Shown here one piece after another: positions 33,712-45,409 of a DNA stretch of 64,000 nt. This stretch comes from Orychophragmus violaceus. Taxonomy: Eukaryota; Streptophyta; Magnoliopsida; Brassicales; Brassicaceae. The DNA lies in contig CM058236.1 of assembly GCA_030180135.1 (NCBI GenBank), positions 11,305,357 to 11,369,356 on the forward strand, written 5' to 3'. The position numbers and the translations under genes are program-made. The notes under the pieces were generated by a model. It saw only the letters and a list, made by a program, of their open reading frames with translations, was not told the origin of the DNA and did no database searches. The stretch's first letter is position 1; every line of letters begins with the position of its first letter.

Positions 33712-34385
33712 TGTTGGAATTGTGTCCAGTAATCTCGGTACTGTCTCTAGAAAGTAAGAGTATGTCAATGATCAGACATAAGTCATATAATACTGGGGGT
33801 CATGATGGCTTGCTAGAGTCCGCTCATGATCTATAAGTCTTGGACTTATTGCCTTTATTATATGATCCCATATGGGTCACACGCCTAAGCTAACAGGAAA
33901 ATGAACAGGAACGGTTTTAGCAGAAGTACAGTAAAAGTGCTAGGCATTTACTGTACTTAGGGAGAATAAAAGGTTTAGCCACTGTGCATCGATCGATGCA
34001 TAAGGTGCAACGATCGATGCAGTGCGCAAACACCGACGAGTTAATTGGTATTTGGGCCAAATGGCCCAAACGGAACAGGACGAGTTTTGTGTCATAAAAC
34101 TCGAGTTTCAGACTGATTAACCCTAACACTTGAGCCGTAAACTCTCTCTCTCTGCGCCGAGTTCCCCTTGTGGTCTAGCAGCTGTTTCCTGTGAAAGCGT
34201 GTGTGAACCTTTGGAGGATTCATCCCTCGGTGTTTCTCTGATCTCAGACATACCATCTTCTTCCGCTGCAATAACAGGTATAAGGTGAGATCATCATTTG
34301 TTTCTATTCTGAGAAGAACCTAGATCGCAAGTTTAGGATGATCTGAATCTGGAATTGAATCAGGATTCAACCGAAACTTCCAACA
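33712..34385 (+). repeat. Copia B 5' LTR (674 bp)
   Basis: Starts TGTTGGAATTGTGTCC like copia A, then diverges. It carries GCATCGATCGATGCA and AACGATCGATGCAG palindromic words near 33990-34022 that copia A's LTR lacks. Ends CTTCCAACA. Confidence 0.95.
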
Positions 34386-34386
34386 G

Positions 34387-34398
34387 TGGTATCAGAGC
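34387..34398 (+). promoter_or_regulatory. Copia B primer-binding site
   Basis: TGGTATCAGAGC one base after the 5' LTR; initiator tRNA-Met type. Confidence 0.9.
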
Positions 34399-35909
34399 TA
34401 ATGGTTCTGGTTTTTCTTGTTTAGAAGCTTGTTTAGGATTGTTTAAAAGTGTGTTTTTGAATCAATTTACTGATAAGATTAAAACACTTAAGACAAGAAT
34501 TGAATCCTAAACAAACAGTTGAAAAATCGCATGACCAAGCTATATTGATTTGGTATGCGATCGAAACTGATCTTGCATCGAATGAGATCGCATTGCATCG
34601 ATCGATGCAATGCAAGGATCGATCGTTGCAGTCGCGAGAGATTGACCGCGATCGCATGGATCGTTCGAACGATCGCATGGATCTCGCGAAAGTCTCTCGG
34701 CCAAACCTGATAACCGTTCGTGCACACGTGAGAGCATCGATCGTTGCAGGATCGTTGAACGATCGTTGCAGGATCGATGCTGTGAGCATCGATCGATGCG
34801 GTTAGGGTTTCGGCTCGGTTTAATTTAATTAAAATTGATTCGTTCTGGTTTAATAAACAGATTTAATAATTTTATTAAGTCTGGTTAAACCGGGATAAGA
34901 AATCCAATGTCGAAAGAAATATTGGATTTAGTGCCTAAACCAGGAATTTCTAATTTGATTTGGTTGGACCAAATAAATTGAGAAATTCCGGTTTAGTAAA
35001 TAACCGGTTGACAATTGTGGTCATCGTAGTAATTGAAACTTGGTTAGACCAGTTTTAATGAACCAGACCGGTTATGTCAATTAATTGGACAATTGGGTCA
35101 TGTCTTGGACATGGACCAATTCTTGGGCCTCGGGCCAAGAAGTTAAAACAATTGGGCCAATTATTTGAGTCTTTCTTCAGATAAATTTAAAATTTATTTT
35201 ATAATATTATAAAGTCGATTTTAAATTAAAGTTTCCAAAATTTTGAAATTAGAAAGTTTCTGAATTTGCGGGTTTTGGATTTTAAAGAAGTTTCTAAAGT
35301 TAGAAAGTTTCCAATTTTAGAAAGTTTCTAAAAATAGTAGGTTTCCATAAATAGAAAGTTTCCCGAAATAGTAATCTTCTATTTTGGGAATGATTTTAAT
35401 AAACCTACGGACCTCAAACAATATCAAGCGTTGGATGTCTTGTCCAGGCTATGTCAGCTGTCAAAGCCCATTCAATTGCATTCATGGCCTTACAGTGTGA
35501 GGATGTCTGTTTTTGCGTGGGTAAGACGGTTTGTGATTCATAAATGTCATTGGGAGTCCCAGACATTAATGATTACATGACTGTATAGTCCGGTTTTCTT
35601 GACTAGGCCATCGGGAGTCCCGGGCCTTGAGACATCAGGGTGGATTGGGCCTCGGGCCCAGATTCACAACCAAGAGTTATATCACGGATATAATTAGTCG
35701 AAATAGGGCTTACCGATATAAGCTAAGGTTGGGTGACGGCCAGTGGCCCATTTTGATCTTAGTTATATGTGGATCTTGGAATCATTATATTCTATTGAGG
35801 GTAACTTAGGTTATTGAATATAATGCATGATTAATCATATTATACTTTAATGCGAGATTAATCATTATGAACATATAACTAATAACCTTTTTATTTATAT
35901 ATTTCAGAT
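34399..35909 (+). other. Copia B untranslated leader with CGATCGATGCA-rich block
   Basis: 34570-34800 is packed with partly palindromic GCATCGATCGATGCA and GATCGTTGCAGGATCG units. The remainder is alike to the copia A leader. TTTCAG two bases before the ATG may be a splice acceptor. Confidence 0.6.
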
Positions 35910-38900
35910 ATGACTACTACAAGCACACAAAACACATTTTCGATCCGGTCTGTTCTCGAGAAGGAGAAGCTGACTGGAACGAACTTCCTGACATGGTCAA
36001 GGAACTTGAGGCTGGTCCTCAAGCAGGAGAAGAAGGATTATGTCCTTCGAGATCCCCTCCCCGAGAGGCCTCTTGCCAATGCTGCCAGGACTCTGCACAA
36101 TGCTTGGGAAAAGCATTCGTCAGATGAAAATGATGTTTATTGCCTGATGTTGGTGACAATGACTCCTGAGCTGCAAAAACAGTTCGAAAGTGTATTGTCT
36201 CCCATCGAGATCATGGCAAGCCTGAAATCGCTTTTTCAGGAACAGGCTAGGACCGAGAGGTTCCAGACAGTTAAGAACCTCTTGGACTGTAAGTTGGCTG
36301 CGAATGCGGCAGTGAGTCCTCATGTGTTGAAGATGATGGGTTATCTCGATCATCTTCACAAACTCGACTGCCCAATCAGCCAGGAACTTGCCTGCGACAT
36401 CATTCTGCAGTCTTTGCCTGCAAGCTATGATCAGTTCATTCTGAACTTTAACATGCATGGCTTGAGTAAGACACTACCTGAGCTTCACGGAATGCTCAAG
36501 ACTGCAGAGCCCAACTTGAAGAAAACCGCCAAGGACCCCAATGTACTTATGGTACAAAAGGGCAAGGGGTTTAAGAAGTCTTCTGCTAAGGATAAGGGAA
36601 AGGCCAAGGGTGTCCAAGTCGTGGACTCAGACACGCCAAAGCCCAAGCCCAAGTCCAAGGCTGGGCCTACTGACATGTGCAGGTTCTGCAAAGAACTGGG
36701 GCATTGGAGAAGAGATTGCAAGAAATTCCAGGAAGGTCTAAAGGAATTAAAGAAGAAGACTTTCGAGACTTCTTCATCAGGTATTTTTGTTATAGAAGTT
36801 AATACAACTACTTCTGATAATACCTCATGGGTCATGGATACTGGTTGTGGGGCTCATATTTGTACTAATATGCAGGCACTCAGCAACAGTAGAAGGCTGA
36901 AGCAAGGACAAGTGGAACTACGAGTTGGGAATGGAGCGAAAGTTTCAGCACTAGCTGTAGGAACTTACTTGTTGTCTTTACCTTCGGGATTGATTTTAGA
37001 ACTTAATAATTGTTATTTTGTACCTGCTATAAGCAGAAATATTATTTCAATTTCTTTGTTGGATTTGGAAGGTTATGATTTTTCAGTTAAGAATAAATTA
37101 TGTTCCTTCAATCGCAACAATTTGTTCTATGGTTCGGCCCCTCTTTCGAATGGGCTTTACATACTCGATCAATCCGCGCCAATTTATAACATCAATACAA
37201 AACGGTTTAAACCTAATGAGGAAAACCGAACGTTTCTATGGCATTGTCGTTTAGGGCACATCAGCGAGAAACGCATCAAGAGGCTCCATTCGAATGGACT
37301 TCTTGGCTCATTTGACTTTGAGTCATGTGAGAAATGCGAATCCTGCATGATGGGCAAAATGACACGGGCCCCCTTTAATAAACCTAACGAGAGGGCCAGT
37401 GACTTATTGGGCCTGATACACACTGATGTGTGTGGCCCAATGTCCACTAATGCAAGAGGAAACTATCAGTACTTCATTACCTTTACTGATGATTTCAGTA
37501 GGTATGGATATGTTTATTTGATGAAACATAAGTCTGAATCTTTTGAGAAGTTCAGAGAATTCCAAAATGAAGTACAGAACCAACTTGGCAAAAGCATTAA
37601 GGCTCTTCGGTCCGACCGAGGAGGAGAATACTTAAGCCAAGAATTCAGTGATCATCTGAGAGAGTGTGGGATTGTATCCCAACTCACTCCTCCTGGAACA
37701 CCTCAATGGAATGGTGTGTCTGAGAGGAGAAATCGGACCTTATTGGATATGGTTCGATCTATGATGAGTCACACAGACCTTCCAATATCCCTTTGGGGAT
37801 ATGCTCTGCTAACAGCAGTGTTCACTCTAAATAGAGCGCCATCAAAAGCAGTAGCAAAGACACCATATGAATTATGGACTGGAGAAGCTCCAGTGCTGTC
37901 TTATCTAAGAATTTGGGGTTGTGAAGCCTATGTTAAGAGATTAATCTCAGATAAGCTTACACCAAAATCTGATAAATGCTACTTCATTGGTTATCCACGG
38001 GAAACCAAGGCTTATTACTTCTATCTACGTTCCGAGAACAAGATCTTTGTTGCCCGGGATTGTAACTTTCTTGAGAGAGAGTTTCTTTCTAAGAAAGACA
38101 GTGGGAGTAAGGTACTGCTTGAAGAAATTCAAGATGAACAGGATACTGCTCAACCTAATGAGGAAGAGCAGCAGGAGGACCTACAAGAAATTGTAGAGCC
38201 TGAACCTGTAGTACCTGAAGTTCGAAGATCCGGGAGGATCCGTCACGAACCCGAGAGATATCAGGGATTCCTCGTGACTGACTGTCATGATCTTTTGATC
38301 ATTGATGGTGATGAACCATCGAACTTCAATCAAGCCATGATGGGCCCAGATTCCTCTAAGTGGCGCAAGGCCACTGATTCCGAAATGGACTCCATGTCGG
38401 TCAACCAAGTATTTTCGTTGGTTGACTTACCCGCTGGTGTAAAAGCCATCGAGTGCAAATGGATCTTCAAGAAGAAGATTGACGTGGATGGAAATGTCCA
38501 GATTTATAAAGCCAGGTTGGTGGCAAAAGGTTTCAGACAAGTTCACGGCGTGGACTACGATGAAACCTATTCACCGGTGGCTATGATGAAATCTATTCGG
38601 ATTCTACTAGCAACTGCAGCTTTTCATGATTATGAAATTTGGCAGATGGACGTGAAAACCGCCTTCCTGAATGGAATTCTGGAAGAGGATGTGTATATGA
38701 CACAACCTGACGGTTACATAGATCCAAAGAATGCTGGGAAAGTATGCAAGCTTCATAAATCCATTTATGGATTGAAGCAAGCATCGAGGAGCTGGAATCT
38801 TCGTTTTGATGAAGCGATCAAGCAATTTGACTTCATCAGAAACGAAGAAGAACAATGCGTGTATAAGAAATCTAGTGGGAGCAAGATTGTATTTCTTATC

Positions 38901-39887
38901 CTGTATGTCGATGACATACTGCTTCTCGGAAACGACATTCCAATGCTGAAGTCTGTAAAGGACTGGCTTGGAAGTTGTTTTTCCATGAAAGACATGGGTG
39001 AAGCCGCATACGTTCTTGGAATTAGGATCTATCGGGATAGACCTAAGAGGCTGATAGGCTTGTGTCAAGACTCATATATTGACAAAGTCCTACAAAGATT
39101 CAGCATGAAAGATTCCAAGAAGGGCTTCACGCCAATGGTACATGGCACAACGCTAAGCAAGAAGCAGAGCCCTACGTCGGCTGCTGAGCTTGAGCGCATG
39201 AAGAATATTCCTTATGCATCTGCAATAGGATCTGTCATGTATGCCATGATCTGTACTCGTCCTGATGTTGCTTACGCATTGAGCATGACGAGTAGATACC
39301 AGTCAAATCCAGGTGAAAACCATTGGATTGCCGTAAAGAATATCTTGAAGTATCTAAGACATACTAAGGATAAGTTCTTAGTGTACGGTGGAAGTGATGT
39401 GCTTAAAGTCAGTGGATTCACGGACGCAAGTTTCCAGACAGACACTGATGATTTCCGGTCACAGTCCGGTTATGTCTTTTGTCTGAATGGCGGTGCAGTA
39501 AGTTGGAGAAGCTCCAAGCAAGACACCGTTGCTGATTCCACTACAGAAGCTGAATATATCGCCGCCTCAGAAGCAGCGAAGGAAGCTGTTTGGATACGAA
39601 AGTTCATTATGGAACTAGGTGTGATACCAGATGCGGCTGAGCCTCTGGCACTGTTTTGTGACAACAATGGTGCTATAGCTCAGGCAAAGGAACCAAGATC
39701 ACACCAGAAATCCAAGCATGTTCAAAGAAGATATCACTTGATACGTGACATCATTAATAGAAAGGAAGTCAAGATCAGCCGAGTTCCGACAGATGATAAT
39801 GTCGCTGATCCGTTGACAAAGCCACTCCCAAGGCCTAAGCTCGAGTTCCTGACTGAAGCTGTAGGCATTAGAAACATTGAAATGTAA
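35910..39887 (+). CDS. Copia B Gag-Pol polyprotein (intact, 1325 aa)
   Basis: One open frame encodes everything needed for Ty1/copia transposition. Gag occupies about residues 1-300 with a CCHC knuckle CRFCKELGHWRRDC at about 257. Protease has WVMDTGCGAHIC at about 310. Integrase has its zinc-binding HCRLGH...CEKCESC at about 445-480 and its catalytic core DVCGP, LRSDRGGEY and WNGVSERRNRT. Reverse transcriptase spans about 830-1070 (KARLVAKGF, WQMDVKTAFLNG, catalytic YVDDILLL at about 999). RNase H follows (FTDASFQTD, TEAEYIA, CDNNGAIA). Integrase before RT is the copia order. No stop or frameshift is visible. Neighbouring LTRs appear identical. Clade within copia not determined. Confidence 0.97.
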   Translation: MTTTSTQNTFSIRSVLEKEKLTGTNFLTWSRNLRLVLKQEKKDYVLRDPLPERPLANAARTLHNAWEKHSSDENDVYCLMLVTMTPELQKQFESVLSPIEIMASLKSLFQEQARTERFQTVKNLLDCKLAANAAVSPHVLKMMGYLDHLHKLDCPISQELACDIILQSLPASYDQFILNFNMHGLSKTLPELHGMLKTAEPNLKKTAKDPNVLMVQKGKGFKKSSAKDKGKAKGVQVVDSDTPKPKPKSKAGPTDMCRFCKELGHWRRDCKKFQEGLKELKKKTFETSSSGIFVIEVNTTTSDNTSWVMDTGCGAHICTNMQALSNSRRLKQGQVELRVGNGAKVSALAVGTYLLSLPSGLILELNNCYFVPAISRNIISISLLDLEGYDFSVKNKLCSFNRNNLFYGSAPLSNGLYILDQSAPIYNINTKRFKPNEENRTFLWHCRLGHISEKRIKRLHSNGLLGSFDFESCEKCESCMMGKMTRAPFNKPNERASDLLGLIHTDVCGPMSTNARGNYQYFITFTDDFSRYGYVYLMKHKSESFEKFREFQNEVQNQLGKSIKALRSDRGGEYLSQEFSDHLRECGIVSQLTPPGTPQWNGVSERRNRTLLDMVRSMMSHTDLPISLWGYALLTAVFTLNRAPSKAVAKTPYELWTGEAPVLSYLRIWGCEAYVKRLISDKLTPKSDKCYFIGYPRETKAYYFYLRSENKIFVARDCNFLEREFLSKKDSGSKVLLEEIQDEQDTAQPNEEEQQEDLQEIVEPEPVVPEVRRSGRIRHEPERYQGFLVTDCHDLLIIDGDEPSNFNQAMMGPDSSKWRKATDSEMDSMSVNQVFSLVDLPAGVKAIECKWIFKKKIDVDGNVQIYKARLVAKGFRQVHGVDYDETYSPVAMMKSIRILLATAAFHDYEIWQMDVKTAFLNGILEEDVYMTQPDGYIDPKNAGKVCKLHKSIYGLKQASRSWNLRFDEAIKQFDFIRNEEEQCVYKKSSGSKIVFLILYVDDILLLGNDIPMLKSVKDWLGSCFSMKDMGEAAYVLGIRIYRDRPKRLIGLCQDSYIDKVLQRFSMKDSKKGFTPMVHGTTLSKKQSPTSAAELERMKNIPYASAIGSVMYAMICTRPDVAYALSMTSRYQSNPGENHWIAVKNILKYLRHTKDKFLVYGGSDVLKVSGFTDASFQTDTDDFRSQSGYVFCLNGGAVSWRSSKQDTVADSTTEAEYIAASEAAKEAVWIRKFIMELGVIPDAAEPLALFCDNNGAIAQAKEPRSHQKSKHVQRRYHLIRDIINRKEVKISRVPTDDNVADPLTKPLPRPKLEFLTEAVGIRNIEM

Positions 39888-40743
39888 TCTAAATTTGAGT
39901 GGGAGTTTTGTGAGCTTTATTTTAGTTATTTGATATGTTCTTGTAAAACATTATTATTTATGTTTTAATGAAATTATCATTTCAAGATTATTTTAACTGT
40001 GATGAAATAATCGTTCCAAAATGATATGAACCATTTTATAGGTCATCGAAGTAAATGATTTGATCTTGAGTCATCGAAGTCATTTAGCTTGATCATGAGA
40101 TCCTATATTTGATAAATGTTTTATATCATCATGTCCCTAGTCGAAGGTTGTTGAAATTGGAACACCAACAACCGTGTAAGACTGGATTGGTACGTGACTT
40201 ATGACAAAGTCTCAGTGTGTCATAGATGCTCGGCATCAAAGTCAGTACATAGGTGTATGTTGGGAACATACGACCGGACAAGACCCGCTAATAAGAACTC
40301 TTCAGGATATTTATATCTATGTCATAAGAGATTCTTACTACGACTATAGAGTATAGTCCTTAGACCTGAGTTCGCATGCATGTGGCTGCATATGGACTGA
40401 TGCACTTTGATCATTGTCTAACGCTATCGTTATGCGATAGCTATAAGGACCTTGTTTGGGTACATTATAAAATGAGTAGTTTACAGTGATGGAACAAGAT
40501 GGGATTTGTCCCTCCAATATAAATGGAGTGAATATCTCTAGGCCAATCGGAGATTTGAATACTGGAAAACGCATGGCCATGCTCAAACGGACTTTCCCGA
40601 GTCGTTTGGATTGTCAGTATCAAATCAGAGTCCGATGAACAAGATTAGGCTTTATAAGGATGACACTAATCTTGCCTTATGACTAATCGAGATATTGGGA
40701 CAAAAGGATTATGAATACAGAGATTCCAGTACAAGTGGGAGAT
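39888..40743 (+). other. Copia B 3' untranslated region and polypurine tract
   Basis: Non-coding and conserved with copia A 32421-33282. Ends CAAGTGGGAGAT, the polypurine tract, at the 3' LTR. Confidence 0.75.
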
Positions 40744-41417
40744 TGTTGGAATTGTGTCCAGTAATCTCGGTACTGTCTCTAGAAAGTAAGAGTATGTCAA
40801 TGATCAGACATAAGTCATATAATACTGGGGGTCATGATGGCTTGCTAGAGTCCGCTCATGATCTATAAGTCTTGGACTTATTGCCTTTATTATATGATCC
40901 CATATGGGTCACACGCCTAAGCTAACAGGAAAATGAACAGGAACGGTTTTAGCAGAAGTACAGTAAAAGTGCTAGGCATTTACTGTACTTAGGGAGAATA
41001 AAAGGTTTAGCCACTGTGCATCGATCGATGCATAAGGTGCAACGATCGATGCAGTGCGCAAACACCGACGAGTTAATTGGTATTTGGGCCAAATGGCCCA
41101 AACGGAACAGGACGAGTTTTGTGTCATAAAACTCGAGTTTCAGACTGATTAACCCTAACACTTGAGCCGTAAACTCTCTCTCTCTGCGCCGAGTTCCCCT
41201 TGTGGTCTAGCAGCTGTTTCCTGTGAAAGCGTGTGTGAACCTTTGGAGGATTCATCCCTCGGTGTTTCTCTGATCTCAGACATACCATCTTCTTCCGCTG
41301 CAATAACAGGTATAAGGTGAGATCATCATTTGTTTCTATTCTGAGAAGAACCTAGATCGCAAGTTTAGGATGATCTGAATCTGGAATTGAATCAGGATTC
41401 AACCGAAACTTCCAACA
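40744..41417 (+). repeat. Copia B 3' LTR (674 bp)
   Basis: Same length and, as far as read by eye, same sequence as 33712-34385. Confidence 0.95.
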
Positions 41418-44400
41418 TAGCAGCCAATTCCCGAGCGTGCGTGTGTGAGTCTTTGGAGGATCCATCCCTTGGTGGTTCTGCTGATCTCTGACCTGTTCTA
41501 TCTCTTCCGCTGCATAAACAGGTAAAAGGTGAGATCAACTATGTTTCTAAATAAGAACACCTAGATCTGATGCATGTTTAGGTTGATATCAATATGAGAA
41601 TTGAATCAGGATCAACTGAACTATCCAACACATCCTCGGGTCGGGATCTTTACTCGGTAAGGTTGTCCGAGGGCAACTCTGCACAACCTAGCTCGTCAGT
41701 CGCAGAGCAGGGTTCTTCATCTGGCTCGGAGCGAACAGAGATAATTTCCCGAAATCCCGAGGATAGTCGAGCTCGGACTCCTTCGGCTTCGGGTAGCGTG
41801 CAGAGATTCCGGGTGCCGTATTTGATAGACTCGGAGGACGACGGTGCTCGGCCTTGGCTCCTCCTGCCGGTTCAGAATATGGGTTCTCTTCCGGTAAAGG
41901 TGGAAGCAGTAGCCATAGTTGACCAGGCTCGGTGCGACAGAATGGTGTTGGAGCCGAGCAGGTCCAAGAAAACTCGGAAAACTCAGCGACGGGCTGCGGA
42001 TGGCTCGGAAAAGAAGACGCGTCCAGTTCGTCCTGTTCTTCCAACGAAGTGCTCGGACGATGATTTGGCTTGGTTGAAGGACAATTGCGATCCTGGGGGC
42101 GTTGATCGGCTCGAGCTTCGTAAACCCGAGCCACACGAGAGGCCTTGGAACTGTCCGGAAGGATGGATATGCTTGTACGACTTTTGGTTCAAGAATATCC
42201 ATCTAAGGTTTCCTTTGCCGAAGATGCTCGTGGCGTATTGTGAAGAAAGGAGGATCGCCATGTCCCAGCTGTGTCCGGCTGTTGTACAGAACATGGTCGG
42301 CTCTATGAATCTGGCCTCCGAGTGTGGAGTGAAGATGACTCTTCGGTTCTTCGAGGAGATCACAACGATTTCGACGAACCCTACGACCGTCGGGACCCGG
42401 TATGTTTGTATGAGGACCCGTTTCGGGGAGAAAGTTGTCATCGGGAAGCCGTCGAAAGTCGACGATTGGCAGGACCGCTACTTCTATGTTCGGGTCAATT
42501 CGGCCTCGGATCCTGACCCGGAAAGGCCGTACAGAGTTCTTTGGAATCATCTCCATGGTAAACGCTTTGCTTTGCTCGTTCCTCTAAATAGACTAACTTA
42601 TCCTCGTTTTTTCTTCTTGCAGACCGTCATTCTTTTGATCTCCCAGCACCGGACAGTTTTTTAACGAAACTTCATAGGCTTGTTGCTCGGAGTATTCAAA
42701 AGTGGTCGGACGTTCACGCCAGTCAGGTCAAGCGAGCTATAGAGTGTTTAGACGAAGGTATTCTCCGTTGCTTTTTCTTCTCTTCCCCCTTTTTTTTTGC
42801 TCGGGCTCCTTTAATATGTATATATACTTTGCAGGTTGTCGTCTTCGTTCGGTTGAGTCCCTAGCCGAGTATAACAACAGACCCCTCGTTGCAGTTGTCC
42901 CGAAGAAGAGCCGGAAGAAAGAGATGGGCCGAATGGATCTTGAAGTTGTGAATTACGTCGAGGAGAATCTTGCTACTCCGCAAGGAAACCTGGTCGTGGA
43001 ACAGGCTAACCCTTCTGAACCACAGGTAAATCCTGTCCCTCTGGATCCGAACCGACCATTCTCGCCTTGGGTTGGGGAGGTACCCCGTGGAATGGTTTTC
43101 GTGAACAAATTTCACCGAGATTTGTTTCGTCAGGTGTGCGAGGCGATTGAGGCGGTCGAGGCTCAGAAGAAAAAGAGAAAGAAGAAGAAGAGGTCGCGAC
43201 CCGAAGAAACGGCTGCTGCTGAGCCCGGGACCCTTGTTCCTGAAGATGGTCATGAAACCGAGGAGGCCGCCGATGTTCCTTCTCTAGTGAGGAGAAAGAA
43301 GAAGAAGAAGACTGTTGCTACCGAGGACCAAATGGTTGATGCCATCGAGCGTGCTGATGGTGGTAGGATGGATCTGGCCATTCTTCCTGAGGTCGCGGAT
43401 ACTCAGGTTGGGAATGCTGAGGATCCGAATATCGATGAGGCTGCTCCTCTGGAATGTCCGGGTGATGATCAGGTCGCTGACCGAGGTGAAACGGATGGTC
43501 GGGAGGGGAATGAAGATTCTGGTTCTCGAAACGAACGCGATATTCCCGACCTGGATGAGATCGCCGGACTCACTTTTCTTGGTGGTCCTGGTGAGGGCGC
43601 GCTCACGGATTATGGCTTTTCTGTGAGGTATGAAGGTTTGAAGCCGCTCTTTCGCGATGGGGAGGCTTGCGCAGATTTACTTCGGCTGGTGAGAGATAGT
43701 CCTCCGAGGCCGTTGCCTTCTGTTACGCACACGCACTTCTCCGACCGTAAACAGGCAGTGGCCAAGGATTTCGTTCGGGTGTGTTCTCTTTTTCTCTTTC
43801 CTCTCTTTTTTTTTTTTGATTATCTGATAGCATTCGATTTTGACTTCTTTTCTGTTCCAGGGTTTTGCCAATTATAATCTGCTTTGTGACGAGTATGAGC
43901 AGAGAGAGGTCGATCTTGAGAGGGCGATCTGCAGTCTGAAGAGGGAGCTCGGTAAAGCCGAAAGGTATATTTCCGAGATATAAGGGTTCCGCGAAGTGGC
44001 GGCTGCTGCAGAGGCACTTCGTTCGTGTCTTAAGGTCGAGGAGGAGAAGGTGTCGGCTCTGGAGAAGAAGGTTGCTGAGCTTTCCACCGAGAATACTCGG
44101 TTGGATGTCGAGAACAGGCAGTGTCTGGCCGATTGTTCGAATGCTCGGGCCGAAGCTGACGAGCTGACTGTTCGAGTGTCTGATCTGCAGAGTAAGCTCG
44201 AATCCGAATGCGCTCGGCTTAAATCTTCCTGTGCGCGCGAAGTTCAGAAAGAGAGGGAGCGAGTTTCTGATAAGGCACAGGCTCGGCTATCCAAAATCAG
44301 GAAAGCCAATGAAGAGAAAGAGCTCGGGAGAAGAACTCAGATACTGATGAACCAAGCTGCTGCTGTTGCGTCAATGCTGGAGACGCTCGTCAAGGAAGGT

Positions 44401-44688
44401 TTTGCAGTTCCCGCGGATAGGATAGCCAAGGCTCATTCCGATTTCGATCGTTTCAAGGAACAACTCGTCTCGATCCAGTTCACCGACTTGGCTGACGAGG
44501 ACTTTACTATGACTCCACCAGGTAGTCCAGGTCGGGCCGATGGGGCTTCTTCGATGCCTGTTTTAGATCAGCCTGTCTCGAATCGTGCGCTCGTGGCATC
44601 CTCGGTGGTGGACAATCTTCGGGCGGTTGGGATTACCGGGGGTGAAGACGAGGATACGGCTGAAGATCGAGCTCACGAGGCTTCCTAG

Positions 44689-45367
44689 ATTTTCTCCTTG
44701 TGAATTTTGTTTTCTTTCTCCCCCCTTTTTGTAATGCCTGTTTGTAATCGGACTTGTGCCTTTGAGCACTTTTAAATGAATTTTGTTTTTCCTCGCTCTT
44801 TCTTTATTTTTTTTATATATATGCCCAAGTCGGAATAAACAACGAAAGAAGGTGTTCGGTTTGGGTTAGATATGCGAGTTTCAGCAAGGAGCGAGCAACG
44901 ATGCTCGGCTTATCCCGTAGGACCGACCAAGACAGTTATGCGAAACTGTGTTCGGCTTATTTTTTCTGTCAGTCGTCCTTGTGCGGGAGCTGGGCCCGGC
45001 TTACTTAGTTGTGGGGTTCGAGACTATGCTCGTTGTACCACAGGTCGGGTGCGAGTAAATGCTCGGCTTACCCCTAAGGTCTGACCGGGACGGTATGCGA
45101 GGGCTATGCTTGGCTTATTTACTGTCGATCAGCCTTGTGCGGGAACTTGGCCCGGCTTACAATGTATCGAGCATCTGGCCAGGATGTCGATCTGTTCTGT
45201 GTGGTTGAAACGAAATTTAACTTAATAAAATTTTATTATTGATATAGCTGAGCCTCGTGAGAGGTTGCCTACGTACCCCGAAAGGGGATCAAGCCGATCG
45301 TAGTTCACTTTACATATTACTCGAGCTCGTGTATAGCGAGCTCGGTTTTTGTGAGCAAGAGATGCTC

Positions 45368-45409
<42 letters not shown>

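Larger units (their letters stand above)
33712..41417 (+). mobile_element. Ty1/copia element B, complete and potentially autonomous
   Basis: LTRs 33712-34385 and 40744-41417 (674 bp each, no difference seen). Target duplication TAGCA (33707-33711, 41418-41422) in the 3' LTR of copia A. It has a primer-binding site, leader, one intact gag-pol ORF and a polypurine tract. All features of an autonomous element are present, and insertion must be very recent. Confidence 0.96.
26635..41630 (+). mobile_element. Ty1/copia element A (with copia B nested inside)
   Basis: 5' LTR 26635-27271. 3' LTR 33283-33711 plus 41423-41630, split by copia B. Target duplication CATCC (26630-26634, 41631-41635) in exon 1 of the Tat-1 plus-strand gene. 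Its 5' and 3' LTRs appear identical by eye, so insertion is very recent. It has a tRNA-Met primer-binding site and an intact gag, but pol is reduced to fragments. Confidence 0.95.
33283..41630 (+). repeat. Copia A 3' LTR, split by copia B
   Basis: The left piece is 33283-33711 and the right piece is 41423-41630 (after the TAGCA duplication 41418-41422). Together they give the same 637 bp as the 5' LTR. Sequence in between belongs to copia B. Confidence 0.93.
26605..44688 (+). pseudogene. Tat-1 opposite-strand gene (putative gypsy-type transposon family), disrupted
   Basis: ATG at 26605 starts a Ser-rich exon cut after ten codons by the 15-kb copia nest; it resumes at 41636 after the CATCC duplication and continues to 42557. 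Further exons: 42623-42757, 42835-43778, and 43861 to TAA at 43981-43983. The coiled-coil sequence stays open beyond this stop to 44688, so the stop is a nonsense change. Exon 1 carries PWNCPEGWICLYDFWF and RFPLPKMLVAYCEERRIAMS, which I recognise as the Pfam family called putative gypsy type transposon (Transposase_28). The later part has Lys-rich runs, acidic stretches and a long coiled coil (EEEKVSALEKKVAELSTEN). Layout matches the intact gene in Tat-2. Function is unknown; such ORFs are known as antisense extra ORFs in Tat elements. Confidence 0.85.

Noticed and set aside
34433..34805. Several overlapping 65-118-codon frames in both strands of the copia B leader
   Set aside because: Caused by the palindromic CGATCGATGCA repeats; located between primer site and gag ATG.
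40344..40586. 80-codon minus frame present in both copia 3' regions (also 32882-33124)
   Set aside because: Conserved only because the DNA is homologous; start codons and length vary, and it lies in the untranslated 3' region.
41983..42556. Minus-strand frames of 117-161 codons opposite the Tat-1 plus-strand gene
   Set aside because: Shadow frames; the plus frame has the recognisable Transposase_28-like domain and proper splice sites.
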